DNA of 64,000 nt from Aliirhizobium wenxiniae (GTDB lineage: Bacteria > Pseudomonadota > Alphaproteobacteria > Rhizobiales > Rhizobiaceae), in contig NZ_JACHEG010000016.1 of assembly GCF_014201355.1 (NCBI RefSeq), forward strand, positions 1 to 64,000. Reading direction: 5' to 3'. The notes under the pieces were generated by a model. That model did no database searches. It was not told the origin of the DNA and saw nothing but the letters and a program-made list of their open reading frames with translations. This document shows positions 34,167-42,423 of the stretch, piece by piece. Each line of letters opens with the position of its first letter. The stretch's first letter is position 1. Made by a program: the position numbers and the translations under genes.

Positions 34167-34309
34167 GTGTCACTCCCTTATCGTCCCTGAATAACTTGAG
34201 AAAAGCTCATAAGTTTCCCACGAACCTATTGATTTGATGGATAACTCAATCCGGTGCGCTAGGTAGCTCGAAAGAGAAACATAAGCGCCTCCCCGCTGGA
34301 GCAGATCTC

Positions 34310-35014
34310 ATGAGCTGGACCAAGAACAGAATTCTGTCGATGCTTCCCGGAGATATCGTCACGCAGCTACGACCGCAGTTGGAGCCGGTGGAATTGCAAC
34401 AAGGCGAGCGCCTGTTCGAATCCAACCAGCCGCTACGGCATGTGTTCTTTTTTGAGGGCGGTCTGTCATCGGAAATTGCTGGCGCTAACGGCGCCAAAAT
34501 GATCGAGGTGGGCTGCATTGGTCTTGAGGGTTTTTCAAGTGTCCCGGCGATCCTTGGCGCCGATAGCACACCGCATTTTGCATTCATGCAGTGCGGCGGA
34601 CCTGCATTAAGGATAGAGGTCGACGCGCTGCGCACGGCCATGGATGAAAGCCGACCGCTCCGAGAGCTTATGATGCGATACGCGCATGTCTTCCTGATCC
34701 AGGTTGCGACCACAGCTTTGGCTGATGGCCGGTATGGTGTCGAAAGAAGACTCGCCCGCTGGGTGCTGATGGGGCGCGATCGCATTGGCAACGAATTGCC
34801 GCTAACCCACGACTTTCTGGCGCTGATGCTCGGTGTGCGGCGTCCCAGCGTTACAGATGCGCTCCACCGTCTTGAAGGCGAGCATGCGATCAAAGCCGAG
34901 CGTGGTCTCATTGTCGTGAAGGATGTCGAAAAACTGCTGGAGCTTGCCGCTCCGATCTACGGCATCGCTGAGAAAGAATACGAACAGCACATCAGGCGTG
35001 ACTGGCGCCACTAG
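34310..35014 (+). CDS. Crp/Fnr family transcriptional regulator
   Basis: A 234-residue regulator with an N-terminal cyclic-nucleotide-type beta-roll (about residues 15-125; QQGERLFESNQPLRHVFFFE, EVGCIGLEGFSSVPAILG) and a C-terminal winged helix. The recognition helix lies in LMLGVRRPSVTDALHRLEGE. No Cys cluster is seen and the cAMP-site R-S-A motif is absent, so the ligand, if any, is unknown. This subtype (short, with ...GVRRxSVT) is frequent in rhizobia beside stress genes. Start follows GGAGCAGATCTC. It is divergent from the DUF6894 gene. Confidence 0.9.
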   Translation: MSWTKNRILSMLPGDIVTQLRPQLEPVELQQGERLFESNQPLRHVFFFEGGLSSEIAGANGAKMIEVGCIGLEGFSSVPAILGADSTPHFAFMQCGGPALRIEVDALRTAMDESRPLRELMMRYAHVFLIQVATTALADGRYGVERRLARWVLMGRDRIGNELPLTHDFLALMLGVRRPSVTDALHRLEGEHAIKAERGLIVVKDVEKLLELAAPIYGIAEKEYEQHIRRDWRH

Positions 35015-35054
35015 CTCGGCCCCAGACAGGAGGCCAAGCCTGTTTCACGATTGA

Positions 35055-36218
35055 CTAGCCGTTGGGACGGATGACAACCTTCACGCACCCATCTGCTTTG
35101 TCGCGAAACGTCTTGTAGGCTTCCGGCCCTTCCTCGAGACCGATGCGGTGCGTGATGAGGAATGAGGGGTCGATCCTGCCTTCGACGATCAGATTCAGGA
35201 GCGGCTGCAGATATTTCTGGACATGGGTCTGTCCCGTCTTGAGCGTCAGGCCTTTTCCGACAATCGCGCCAAAAGGAGCAGCAACGGCTGGACCAATGAA
35301 GACGCCCGGAAGCGACACCGTGCCTCCGGGACGGCACGCGAGGATAGCCTGGCTCAACGCGTAGGGGCGTTCCGTCGCGGACAGTTTGGCCTGCATGGTC
35401 TCCATCAGTCCGCCAACCCCATGACTTTCCAATCCGACGGCCTCGATGACAGCATCCGGTCCCTGCCCACCAGTCATTTCAATGATACGCTGCTGCAGGT
35501 CTTCATCGGTGTAGTCGAGCGTTTCCGCTCCGGCCGCCTGCGCGAGCGCCAGACGCTCGGGGACCGTGTCGATCGCGATAACCCGCTCGGCGCCGAGCAG
35601 AAAAGCCGACTTGATCGCAAACAGACCGACAGGGCCACAGCCAAAAACGGCGATCGTCTGGCCCGGCTGGATGTTGCAGTTCTCGGCCGCCATGTAACCG
35701 GTAGGGAAAATGTCGGAAAGAAACAGAACCTGTTCGTCGCTCAAGCCATCCGGCACTTTGATCGGACCGACATCCGCATAGGGTACGCGCAGATATTCTG
35801 CCTGCCCGCCGGGGAAGCGACCATACATTTCTGAATAACCAAACAAGCCAGCAGTGGGATAGCCGATCTGCTCTGCCTGCATCGAGCCGTTCGGATTGGA
35901 TCGCTCGCAAAGCGAGAACTGTCCCCATTGGCATTGGCGGCACTCGCCGCATGAGATGGTGAAGGGAACGACGACGCGGTCACCAACTCTCAGTTTTGAA
36001 TTCCCGCGGCCGACTTCAACGACCTCTCCCATGGTTTCGTGGCCCATGACGTCACCATGATGCATGCCTGGGACAAAGCCGCCATACAGATGGAGATCCG
36101 AACCGCAGATGGCGCAGCTCGTTACCCTGATGATCGCATCACGATCATCCTGAATGGTCGGATCATCCACCTGCTCGCAGCGAATGTCACCGCTTCCATG
36201 CCAGGTCAGCGCTTTCAT
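35055..36218 (-). CDS. Zinc-dependent alcohol dehydrogenase (FDH-like)
   Basis: A 387-residue medium-chain dehydrogenase. Catalytic zinc ligands are visible in CAICGSDLHLYGG (Cys near residue 38) and GHETMGEV, and the structural zinc four-Cys loop in CGECRQCQWGQFSLC. The NAD-binding Rossmann is VFGCGPVGLFAIKSAFLLGA (about 188-207). This resembles the formaldehyde-dehydrogenase-like branch rather than simple ethanol dehydrogenase; substrate unknown. I start at 36218 (MKALTWHG), the family N-terminus. It lies behind the DUF4142 gene with a terminator between. Confidence 0.92.
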   Translation of the reverse strand: MKALTWHGSGDIRCEQVDDPTIQDDRDAIIRVTSCAICGSDLHLYGGFVPGMHHGDVMGHETMGEVVEVGRGNSKLRVGDRVVVPFTISCGECRQCQWGQFSLCERSNPNGSMQAEQIGYPTAGLFGYSEMYGRFPGGQAEYLRVPYADVGPIKVPDGLSDEQVLFLSDIFPTGYMAAENCNIQPGQTIAVFGCGPVGLFAIKSAFLLGAERVIAIDTVPERLALAQAAGAETLDYTDEDLQQRIIEMTGGQGPDAVIEAVGLESHGVGGLMETMQAKLSATERPYALSQAILACRPGGTVSLPGVFIGPAVAAPFGAIVGKGLTLKTGQTHVQKYLQPLLNLIVEGRIDPSFLITHRIGLEEGPEAYKTFRDKADGCVKVVIRPNG

Positions 36219-36272
36219 GATATATGTCCTTCCGGTGGTGAGAGGGGCGGCCAATCGGGGTCGGCAGCTCGA

Positions 36273-36301
36273 AAAGAAAACGGCCGCTCGGAAGCGGCCG
36301 T
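36273..36301 (-). terminator. Rho-independent terminator after DUF4142
   Basis: On the minus strand ACGGCCGC-TTCCGA-GCGGCCGT, perfect 8-bp stem, then TTTCTTTTC, just 7 bases after the stop. Confidence 0.9.
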
Positions 36302-36308
36302 CACCGGC

Positions 36309-36836
36309 TTACTTGTCGAGATCCTGCGCCATCTTGTAATGATGCTCGAGAGCCGGCAGCGTCTTTGCCGCCCATGCCTTGAGGTCGGCGTTCTCGCCTT
36401 CTTCGGCATAACGCTTGAACAGATCTACCGCATCCTCATGCGCTTCGACCTGGTCGTCGATATATTCGTCGCTGAACTCGTCACCCTCGAGCTTTGCAAG
36501 CTCATCGACCTCTTCCTTGAAATCTTCGGTGAGCGCGGTGACTGGATTGCCCTGCACCTTGCCGGAAACGATCAGAGCCTTGAGCTCTGCGGTGGTTTTC
36601 TCGTGATCGGTGACCATCTGCTGCGCATAAGCCTTTGTCGCGTCATTTCCCTTTTGCAAAGCGAGTTTGCTCGACTCGATCTCGAAGACGTCGCTGGCGG
36701 AGGCTTCCATGATGAAATCCTCGGTCTTGGGCGCGACGCCGAGAGCGGAGTTGACGCCGGTGGACTCAGTCGCGGATTGCGCGAAGGCGCCGCCAGCGGA
36801 CAAAACAAGGCTCGCTGTGAGAAGAATATGTTTCAT
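36309..36836 (-). CDS. DUF4142 exported ferritin-like protein
   Basis: A 175-residue protein with a signal peptide (MKHILLTASLVLSAGGAFAQ), so periplasmic, and a DUF4142 helical bundle: FIMEASASDVFEIESSKLAL, AYAQQMVTDHEKTTAELKAL, DDQVEAHEDAVDLFKRYAEE and WAAKTLPALEHHYKMAQDL. His and Glu residues are spread over the helices (DHEKT, EAHEDA, LEHHY). The family is often stress-induced and its role is unproven. The ATG at 36836 opens the signal peptide; upstream is a full-consensus stress promoter 48 bases away. A terminator follows. Confidence 0.9.
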   Translation of the reverse strand: MKHILLTASLVLSAGGAFAQSATESTGVNSALGVAPKTEDFIMEASASDVFEIESSKLALQKGNDATKAYAQQMVTDHEKTTAELKALIVSGKVQGNPVTALTEDFKEEVDELAKLEGDEFSDEYIDDQVEAHEDAVDLFKRYAEEGENADLKAWAAKTLPALEHHYKMAQDLDK

Positions 36837-36884
36837 ATAAGTCATCCTTGGGACCAGCCTTCCTGATTGAAGACGCTGGACGGA

Positions 36885-36909
36885 AACGAAGGCTCCACAT
36901 GACAGTTCC
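36885..36909 (-). promoter_or_regulatory. EcfG/RpoE2-type promoter for DUF4142
   Basis: Minus-strand GGAAC (36909-36905), 16 bases, CGTT (36888-36885), followed by T. Full consensus, 48 bases before the start codon. Confidence 0.7.
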
Positions 36910-36976
36910 GCTGGAAACGAGTGATGATCACCTTCGTACGGCAACGTACCAATCGTCAGAAGCACCCACCCTTTTA

Positions 36977-37387
36977 TCATCGCGCCGATTGCAGCAGCGG
37001 TGTCACCACATTGCGATAGGCTTCGAATGCGAGAGAGGTCTTGAGAAAATCGTCGAGCTCGAACCATCCGAGCTCAGAATGCTCGTTCCCTAACAGGCGT
37101 GCTGAGCCTCCGTCCGATAACGGCACCCGGAAGATGTGAAAGGGTGAGTTGCGCTTCGTATCGGCGTCCTCGTAGAGCGTCGCGACGTGATCGAAAGCCC
37201 GAGGTGTTAGGCCGACCTCTTCCTGGCATTCTCGAACCAGCGCAACGTCCAGGCCCTCGCCCTTCTCGACATGTCCACCGACGAGATCCCATTTGTTCGC
37301 CGACCATTTCCGATGCGCGGCCCTTTTGACGAGCAAAACCCGGTCGAGATCTATAAAAGCTGCACATACAATTTCCGCCACGGGCAT
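36977..37387 (-). CDS. NUDIX hydrolase
   Basis: A 136-residue pyrophosphohydrolase with a complete Nudix box: GHVEKGEGLDVALVRECQEE then VGL (about residues 38-60), matching G-x5-E-x7-REUxEExGU. It hydrolyses a nucleoside diphosphate linked to another moiety; the substrate cannot be read from sequence, though MutT-like clean-up of damaged nucleotides would fit a stress region. The start at 37387 follows GAGGAGTA. It is divergent from the MOSC gene, 82 bases apart. Confidence 0.92.
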   Translation of the reverse strand: MPVAEIVCAAFIDLDRVLLVKRAAHRKWSANKWDLVGGHVEKGEGLDVALVRECQEEVGLTPRAFDHVATLYEDADTKRNSPFHIFRVPLSDGGSARLLGNEHSELGWFELDDFLKTSLAFEAYRNVVTPLLQSAR

Positions 37388-37469
37388 TACTCCTCGCTGG
37401 CCATATCTCAATGGGAACCCGAAGCCCGCGAGCGGGGTTCCACATCCGAGCAAAAACGCGAGGATGGCA

Positions 37470-38192
37470 ATGGGTGAGACAGTCGGCACAATCGAGGAGA
37501 TCTGGCGCTACCCTGTCTGTTCGATAGGTGGCGAACGTCTCGACAAAGCCTCTGTGACCGTTAACGGGATTCATGGCGACCGCACCCACCTGTTGGTCGA
37601 TCTGGATACAGGCGAGGTTGCTTCGCCAGAAAAGACGCCTCGTTGGCGCCCTGCCCTTATACTGTCGTCATGGCACAACGGAAGTGAGGTCCTGGTTTCG
37701 TCGAGTACATGGGAGAAGATGGCGATCGGCCCGGACCTTGATGCGGCGCTGAGCGATTTCATGGGCTTTCGTTGCGGGATCCGGCCGATAGGCGCAGCTC
37801 CCGGTACCGACATATCCCGAACCAGCTCGCTGAAGCCACGTTATGAAATCGCGCCACTCCATTTGCTGACCGTCAAAAGCGTGTCGGATCTGGCGTCTCT
37901 GTTGCCTGAGAGCGTCATCGACCGTCAGCGTTTTCGGCCCAACCTCGTCCTGGCAACGGGCAGTAGTGAGGACGGCTGGCTAGCCCGCAACTGGGCAAGC
38001 GGTACAGTGGGGGGGACAATAACCGAAAAGACCAAGCGCTGCGGCATGACAATGGTTGCACAACCGGACTTGCCGGAAGATCCGGATATCCTGCGAACGA
38101 TCGTCAGGCAGCGCGCGCGATGTATTGGAGTCTATTCCGGTGTCACCGACGAAGGAACGCTATCGGTCGGCGACACATTCTCGCTCCTCTGA
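37470..38192 (+). CDS. MOSC domain protein
   Basis: A 240-residue protein with an N-terminal MOSC-N-like barrel (GTIEEIWRYPVCSIGGERLD) and the MOSC core with the conserved Cys in TEKTKRCGMTMVAQP and ending EGTLSVGDTFSLL. MOSC proteins carry a sulfur or molybdenum-cofactor function; those with both parts resemble the mARC/YcbX group that reduces N-hydroxylated compounds. The start at 37470 follows AGGATGGCA; 37464 is also possible. Its last 61 bases overlap the end of the FAD protein on the other strand. Confidence 0.85.
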   Translation: MGETVGTIEEIWRYPVCSIGGERLDKASVTVNGIHGDRTHLLVDLDTGEVASPEKTPRWRPALILSSWHNGSEVLVSSSTWEKMAIGPDLDAALSDFMGFRCGIRPIGAAPGTDISRTSSLKPRYEIAPLHLLTVKSVSDLASLLPESVIDRQRFRPNLVLATGSSEDGWLARNWASGTVGGTITEKTKRCGMTMVAQPDLPEDPDILRTIVRQRARCIGVYSGVTDEGTLSVGDTFSLL

Positions 38193-39853
38193 TCCAAGGT
38201 ATCGAGCAAGAGACCGTCCGCTCGCTCCGTAAAACGGATGATCGCGGTTGAGACGATCTCTCCCATGTCACGGGCATTGGTAATCCCTTGAATGAATGGG
38301 AGCTTGTGCAACAGGAACGGAACGGAGACACAGTAAAGGTTTCTTGAGACAGGCTGATCGATGATCGGCCGGAACGTCTTGTCGACATCGATCCCCCCCG
38401 TGCGTTTTGACCCTGCCGACATCTCGCTTGATGTTTCGGTGGCGGATTCCTTTACCAGGCCTGGACGTTTCAGGCTCGGGAATGGAAGGTCGGAGGCGGA
38501 AGCGGCGTGCTGCCCGGTCGCGTCGATAAACGCCGCGAAATGTCTTTGCCGTCCATGGGCAGTGATCGTCACGCCCGGTTGCTGCTTAGACCGTTCGATC
38601 TCGTATTCCTGCCCGAGCGCCATGACATCGAGCACGCCTGCGGCATGAAGGGCAAGCAGTCGTTCCACGGATTCGTGCGGAACCGTTGCATAGTCATCGA
38701 CGAAAACCGTTTTGAAATGCTTATGGAAGCGTTTCAGGTCCTCGGCATCCAGATGCGGAACGGCGCGGGCGATCACCTCGTGCATGCGCAGGATCGTGTA
38801 GCGCCACTGGACTGTGATCTTTTCTGCCTTGTTTTTCTTTGCCTCGGCAAGATTTCGGGCCGCCGCGACAAACTGATCGAGTGCCTCACGTTTACGGAAA
38901 TATCGGTCGGCAATGTCTTCGATCGTAGAAAGTCCCAGCCCGATCGATGCGGCGCAGTCCGGATCCGCGGCGCCGAGTTCAGCTTTAAAGAGGTCGAACA
39001 CATTGTCCAGTAGCCCCGCCGATCCTTGCGAGATGAGGGTGTCGATGGCCTTCCGCGTGCAGAACCTGAGCGGCTCATAGGGTATCGGGCAATAAAAGTC
39101 GGATTCCGGCAAGAGCCCCTTGCGGGACATCATTGTCATGTGAAGGCCTTCCGCCGTGCGCTGATACCCTAGTCGTCCCTGTTCGTCGCGCAGGAAAATC
39201 CCATGGGACGTGGCGACAGTCACGGCGGCGTCGATACCGCTCAGTGATGTGCCAAGGATACCGATCTCGACAGGCTCAATGCGTTTGATCGCACTGGCTG
39301 GCCACGGTGAAACGAAATAACCGGGCGAAACCTCGGTGTTCTCCGGCCAGTCATGGCCGGTTGCCATGACGACATGGTCGAAGGATTCCGTGGTTTCCGA
39401 TCCATCACCCTGTCTTGCAACGAGCGCGACGGTATCTTTTTCAAGGCGAACATCGGTGATTTTGGTAGCTGCCCTGATGGTCACCGTATGACCGCACCTC
39501 TCTGCCTGTTCGGCCAGCTTCCAGAACTGCGCCGCCAGAAACTCACCGATGACCACGCGGGCATAGAACTCTCGCTCGCCGATCCTTGCCCGCTCAAGCC
39601 CGAGAGCTGAAAGTTCCGGATCCGAATGTCCATTCAACCACTCGACGAGGGTGTCGACTATGCGAGGGATCTCGATACTGGCGATATTGGCGAGCATCGC
39701 GCGATCATTCACAGCCGGGTGGTAGGGCGTGCCCTTCCCTGGATCCGGCAACTCTTCAAAGATCGAAATCGTCAGAGGTTGAGGGCAGGCAACGAGGCCT
39801 CTGAGGGTGTAGATGCCTGTAGGGCCGGATCCGATGATGGCGATACGTGTCAT
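38132..39853 (-). CDS. FAD/NAD(P)-binding oxidoreductase
   Basis: A 573-residue flavoprotein with the dinucleotide site IAIIGSGPTGIYTLRGL at the N-terminus, an FAD-type FDHVVMATGHDWPENTE near residue 175 and a second site EPVEIGILGTSLSGIDAAVT near residue 208. The layout fits the FAD-NAD(P)-binding (NAD_binding_9) family, a class of uncharacterised monooxygenase-like proteins. I start at 39853 because the Rossmann motif begins there; 32 upstream codons lack support. The ribosome site is weak. It converges on the MOSC gene and overlaps it by 61 bases. Confidence 0.85.
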   Translation of the reverse strand: MTRIAIIGSGPTGIYTLRGLVACPQPLTISIFEELPDPGKGTPYHPAVNDRAMLANIASIEIPRIVDTLVEWLNGHSDPELSALGLERARIGEREFYARVVIGEFLAAQFWKLAEQAERCGHTVTIRAATKITDVRLEKDTVALVARQGDGSETTESFDHVVMATGHDWPENTEVSPGYFVSPWPASAIKRIEPVEIGILGTSLSGIDAAVTVATSHGIFLRDEQGRLGYQRTAEGLHMTMMSRKGLLPESDFYCPIPYEPLRFCTRKAIDTLISQGSAGLLDNVFDLFKAELGAADPDCAASIGLGLSTIEDIADRYFRKREALDQFVAAARNLAEAKKNKAEKITVQWRYTILRMHEVIARAVPHLDAEDLKRFHKHFKTVFVDDYATVPHESVERLLALHAAGVLDVMALGQEYEIERSKQQPGVTITAHGRQRHFAAFIDATGQHAASASDLPFPSLKRPGLVKESATETSSEMSAGSKRTGGIDVDKTFRPIIDQPVSRNLYCVSVPFLLHKLPFIQGITNARDMGEIVSTAIIRFTERADGLLLDTLDQRSENVSPTDSVPSSVTPE

Positions 39854-40198
39854 GCGGCTCTGCTGGTTGTTTCCTTGGGAAGGCAGGTTGAAACGGCTTG
39901 CCGTTGAAGAGGTTCCTAAACCGAAGAGCGACTGTGCGGTATCGTACACGCGGTCGGATCAGAAATGCGTTCAGCGCCCTGCATGGCTTCTATAGCTACG
40001 ATAACATTGAGGCCAAAACGGCGCGACGCCCTACACATGGGTAAGGAACTTTCACCCGATGTGACGGTTCAACTAAGGACATAAGTGCCAACACGACACC
40101 TTCGTCCAGACACGGCGGGCCAACTCGTCGCACGCGTGACTTCTGGTGCGCATCAACCAACCGTCCGCCCCCATCGTACACTACAACCGGAGACAAGT
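39854..40198. other. Divergent promoter region, FAD protein versus PfpI operon
   Basis: No gene. It contains the stress-type promoter at 40045-40069 and the leaders of the divergent genes. Confidence 0.4.
40045..40069 (+). promoter_or_regulatory. EcfG/RpoE2-type promoter for the PfpI-SDR operon
   Basis: GGAAC (40045-40049), 18 bases, TT (40068-40069); -10 reads GGTT. It lies 129 bases before the start at 40199. Confidence 0.5.
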
Positions 40199-40768
40199 AT
40201 GACCCTTGAAGGAAAGAAGATCGCTATCCTGCTCGCACCCCGCGGCACCGAAGAGCCGGAATTCGTCGAACCGAAACACGCCGTCGAGGCGGCTGGTGCA
40301 TCGGTTGTCGTCGTAGGCGTTGAAGCGCGCGAGGTTGAGACCGTCAACAACGATCTTGATCCAGGTTCGAGCTTCACGATCGACATGGCCATCGAGGAGG
40401 TCTCCGCGTCTGACTTTGATGGGCTGATCATCCCAGGCGGCAGCGTTGGAGCAGATACACTGCGCGGCAACGAGAAGATCGTATCCTTCGTGCATGACTT
40501 TTTTGCCCAGCAGAAGCCGGTCGGCGTCATCTGTCACGGCCCTTGGATTCTTGTGGAGGCGGACGTCGTCAAGGGCCGTACACTCACCTCATATCCCACT
40601 GTCTCCACCGACATTCGTAATGCCGGTGGGACTTGGCTCAATCAGGAAGTGGTGACCGACAAAGGTTTGGTCAGCAGCCGCACGCCGGATGATCTCCTGG
40701 CATTCTGCGCGAAGATTATCGAGGAATTTGCAGAAGGCCGCCACCCCGCACAGGCGCGAAGCGCGTAA
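40199..40768 (+). CDS. DJ-1/PfpI family protein (YhbO/PfpI-like)
   Basis: A 189-residue DJ-1/PfpI-fold protein. The nucleophile elbow is VICHGPW with Cys112-His113, and the glutamate partner is in the LAPRGTEEPEFVEP loop (about residues 12-25). Members were first called intracellular proteases; the bacterial YhbO/PfpI types act as stress-protective deglycases or hydrolases, and the assignment is debated. The ATG at 40199 follows CCGGAGACAAGT. It is first in a likely operon with the SDR (60 bases) and a small protein, behind a stress-type promoter. Confidence 0.93.
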   Translation: MTLEGKKIAILLAPRGTEEPEFVEPKHAVEAAGASVVVVGVEAREVETVNNDLDPGSSFTIDMAIEEVSASDFDGLIIPGGSVGADTLRGNEKIVSFVHDFFAQQKPVGVICHGPWILVEADVVKGRTLTSYPTVSTDIRNAGGTWLNQEVVTDKGLVSSRTPDDLLAFCAKIIEEFAEGRHPAQARSA

Positions 40769-40827
40769 CGCCTACGGAGGTTATCTGCTGCCCCCTCTCT
40801 CTGCAATTGTCATTAGGACATAAATAC

Positions 40828-41688
40828 ATGACCAGCTATCCGAAGCCGCCATTCGACACACCAAGGCAGGACATGCCGGGAAGAACCCAAGCGATGTCGC
40901 CTCAGCCCGACCATGGCGAGGAAAGTTATAAAGGCTCCGGCGGCCGCTTGTCGGGGAAAAAGGCAGTGATCACTGGCGGCGATAGTGGCATCGGCCGGGC
41001 TGTCGCGATCGCTTTTGCTCGCGAAGGCGCGGACGTGCTGATCTCGTGTCTTGATGAGGACGAAGACGCCGAAGAAACCAAAGCTTTGGTCGAAAAGGCT
41101 GGGCGAAAGGCGGTCCTCGTACCCGGCGACATCCAGTATGCTCCGCATTGCAAGGAAATCGTCGATATGGCCGTGTCGCAGCTCGGGGGGATAGACATCC
41201 TCGTCAACAACGCCGCACACCAGGCAAGCTTCAGCGACATTTCCGAAATCTCGGATGAGGAGTGGGAAGTGACTTTCCGCACCAACATCCATGCAATGTT
41301 TTACCTGACGAAGGCCGCAGTTCCGCACATGAGGCCCGGCAGTTCGATTATCAACACAACGTCGATCAATGCCGATAGTCCAAGCCCTCATCTTCTCGCC
41401 TACGCTACGACGAAAGGTGCGATCCAGAATTTTACGGCGGGGCTGGCGCAGATGCTGGCTGACAAGGGCATTCGCGCAAACTCTGTCGCGCCCGGCCCGA
41501 TCTGGACGCCGCTCATTCCATCGACAATGCCCGATGAAAACGTCAAGCATTTCGGCAAACAGGTGCCGATGCAGCGGCCCGGCCAGCCCGCCGAACTTGC
41601 AACCGCCTACGTCATGTTCGCCGACCCATTATCGAGCTACGTGTCCGGAGCGACGATTGCGGTCACCGGCGGCAAGCCGATCATCTGA
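40828..41688 (+). CDS. Short-chain dehydrogenase/reductase (YghA-like)
   Basis: A 286-residue SDR with an N-terminal extension rich in Pro (MTSYPKPPFDTPRQDMPGRT) typical of the YghA/general-stress-protein-39 type, then TGGDSGIGRA (cofactor loop), NNAA and the active-site YATTK with INTTSINA before it. The substrate is unknown. The start at 40828 follows AGGACATAAATAC and gives the family N-terminus. It is the second gene after the PfpI-like gene; stress induction of this group is known from Bacillus (ydaD). Confidence 0.93.
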   Translation: MTSYPKPPFDTPRQDMPGRTQAMSPQPDHGEESYKGSGGRLSGKKAVITGGDSGIGRAVAIAFAREGADVLISCLDEDEDAEETKALVEKAGRKAVLVPGDIQYAPHCKEIVDMAVSQLGGIDILVNNAAHQASFSDISEISDEEWEVTFRTNIHAMFYLTKAAVPHMRPGSSIINTTSINADSPSPHLLAYATTKGAIQNFTAGLAQMLADKGIRANSVAPGPIWTPLIPSTMPDENVKHFGKQVPMQRPGQPAELATAYVMFADPLSSYVSGATIAVTGGKPII

Positions 41689-41717
41689 TGTTCTGGAAAA
41701 ATTAAAGGAGAACCGAG

Positions 41718-41924
41718 ATGGCCAAGCCACAAGATGATGCCAAAGGTCAGTATGCTCCGTCGCAGGCGGACCGCCACGCGAGCGGTGTTCATAGTGCCAA
41801 GCCGACGGTCGTGACGGGTTCAGAGGACGCGACGGTTAACCGGACACCGCCCGGCCAAAAGAGCGAGAAGGATTTCAACCTGAATTACGACCCTGCTGAA
41901 GACAGCGGGAAAGCTTCAGAGTAA
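41718..41924 (+). CDS. Small hydrophilic protein (68 aa)
   Basis: A 68-residue disordered protein rich in Asp, Ser, Gly and Lys (MAKPQDDAKGQYAPSQADRH; ending PAEDSGKASE). AAGGAGAACCGAG is a strong ribosome site. It is 29 bases behind the SDR and probably the third gene of the stress operon. I do not know a family; its hydrophilic make-up recalls desiccation-type proteins, but that is only resemblance. Confidence 0.65.
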   Translation: MAKPQDDAKGQYAPSQADRHASGVHSAKPTVVTGSEDATVNRTPPGQKSEKDFNLNYDPAEDSGKASE

Positions 41925-41986
41925 ATTCTTGAAGGGGATCCTCCCATGAAAAGGAAGGATCTCCGACATCACACTGTCTTGGTGTT

Positions 41987-42412
41987 TCAGGCAGGACGCC
42001 TGCCGGCATTCGCGTCGTCGGCCAAAACCAGACTTGCCGGAGGCGAGCCGCTCTCATCCCCCTGTATGATCGCCGACACATAGGCTAGCGCATTTTTCAT
42101 CCCCCTCATGGTGTAGGGCTTTTCGATTGCGCCAAGTGCACCGGCAAAGTCATCGGGAATCTTCTTAATATTGCCGCTGACGAACACGTAGGGGATCCCA
42201 GATGCGGCAAGCTCACGACCGACATCGATACCCGTCGGTCCATCCATAAGATGAATATCGACGAATGCAAAATCCGGTTTTGAGCTGCCGATCTGCTGGC
42301 GCGCCTGAGTGCTGCTCATCGCAAGCCCTGTGACGATATGGCCTGCCATCTCCACCTCGCTCTCAAGCTCCATGGCGAGCAGCATCTCGTCTTCGACAAT
42401 CATGACTTTCAA
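41987..42412 (-). CDS. Single-domain response regulator partnered with the LOV kinase
   Basis: A 141-residue receiver: IVEDEMLL, Asp in FVDIHLMDGPTG, VSGN and Lys in IEKPY. A 20-residue C-terminal tail follows the receiver. It starts 11 bases after the LOV-kinase stop, at an ATG after CTAGGAGAATACGC, so the two are clearly one operon. It is the natural target of the kinase. The output is unknown; a lone receiver with an HWE kinase often tunes the general stress response through PhyR. Confidence 0.9.
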   Translation of the reverse strand: MKVMIVEDEMLLAMELESEVEMAGHIVTGLAMSSTQARQQIGSSKPDFAFVDIHLMDGPTGIDVGRELAASGIPYVFVSGNIKKIPDDFAGALGAIEKPYTMRGMKNALAYVSAIIQGDESGSPPASLVLADDANAGRRPA

Positions 42413-42423
42413 TGCGTATTCTC

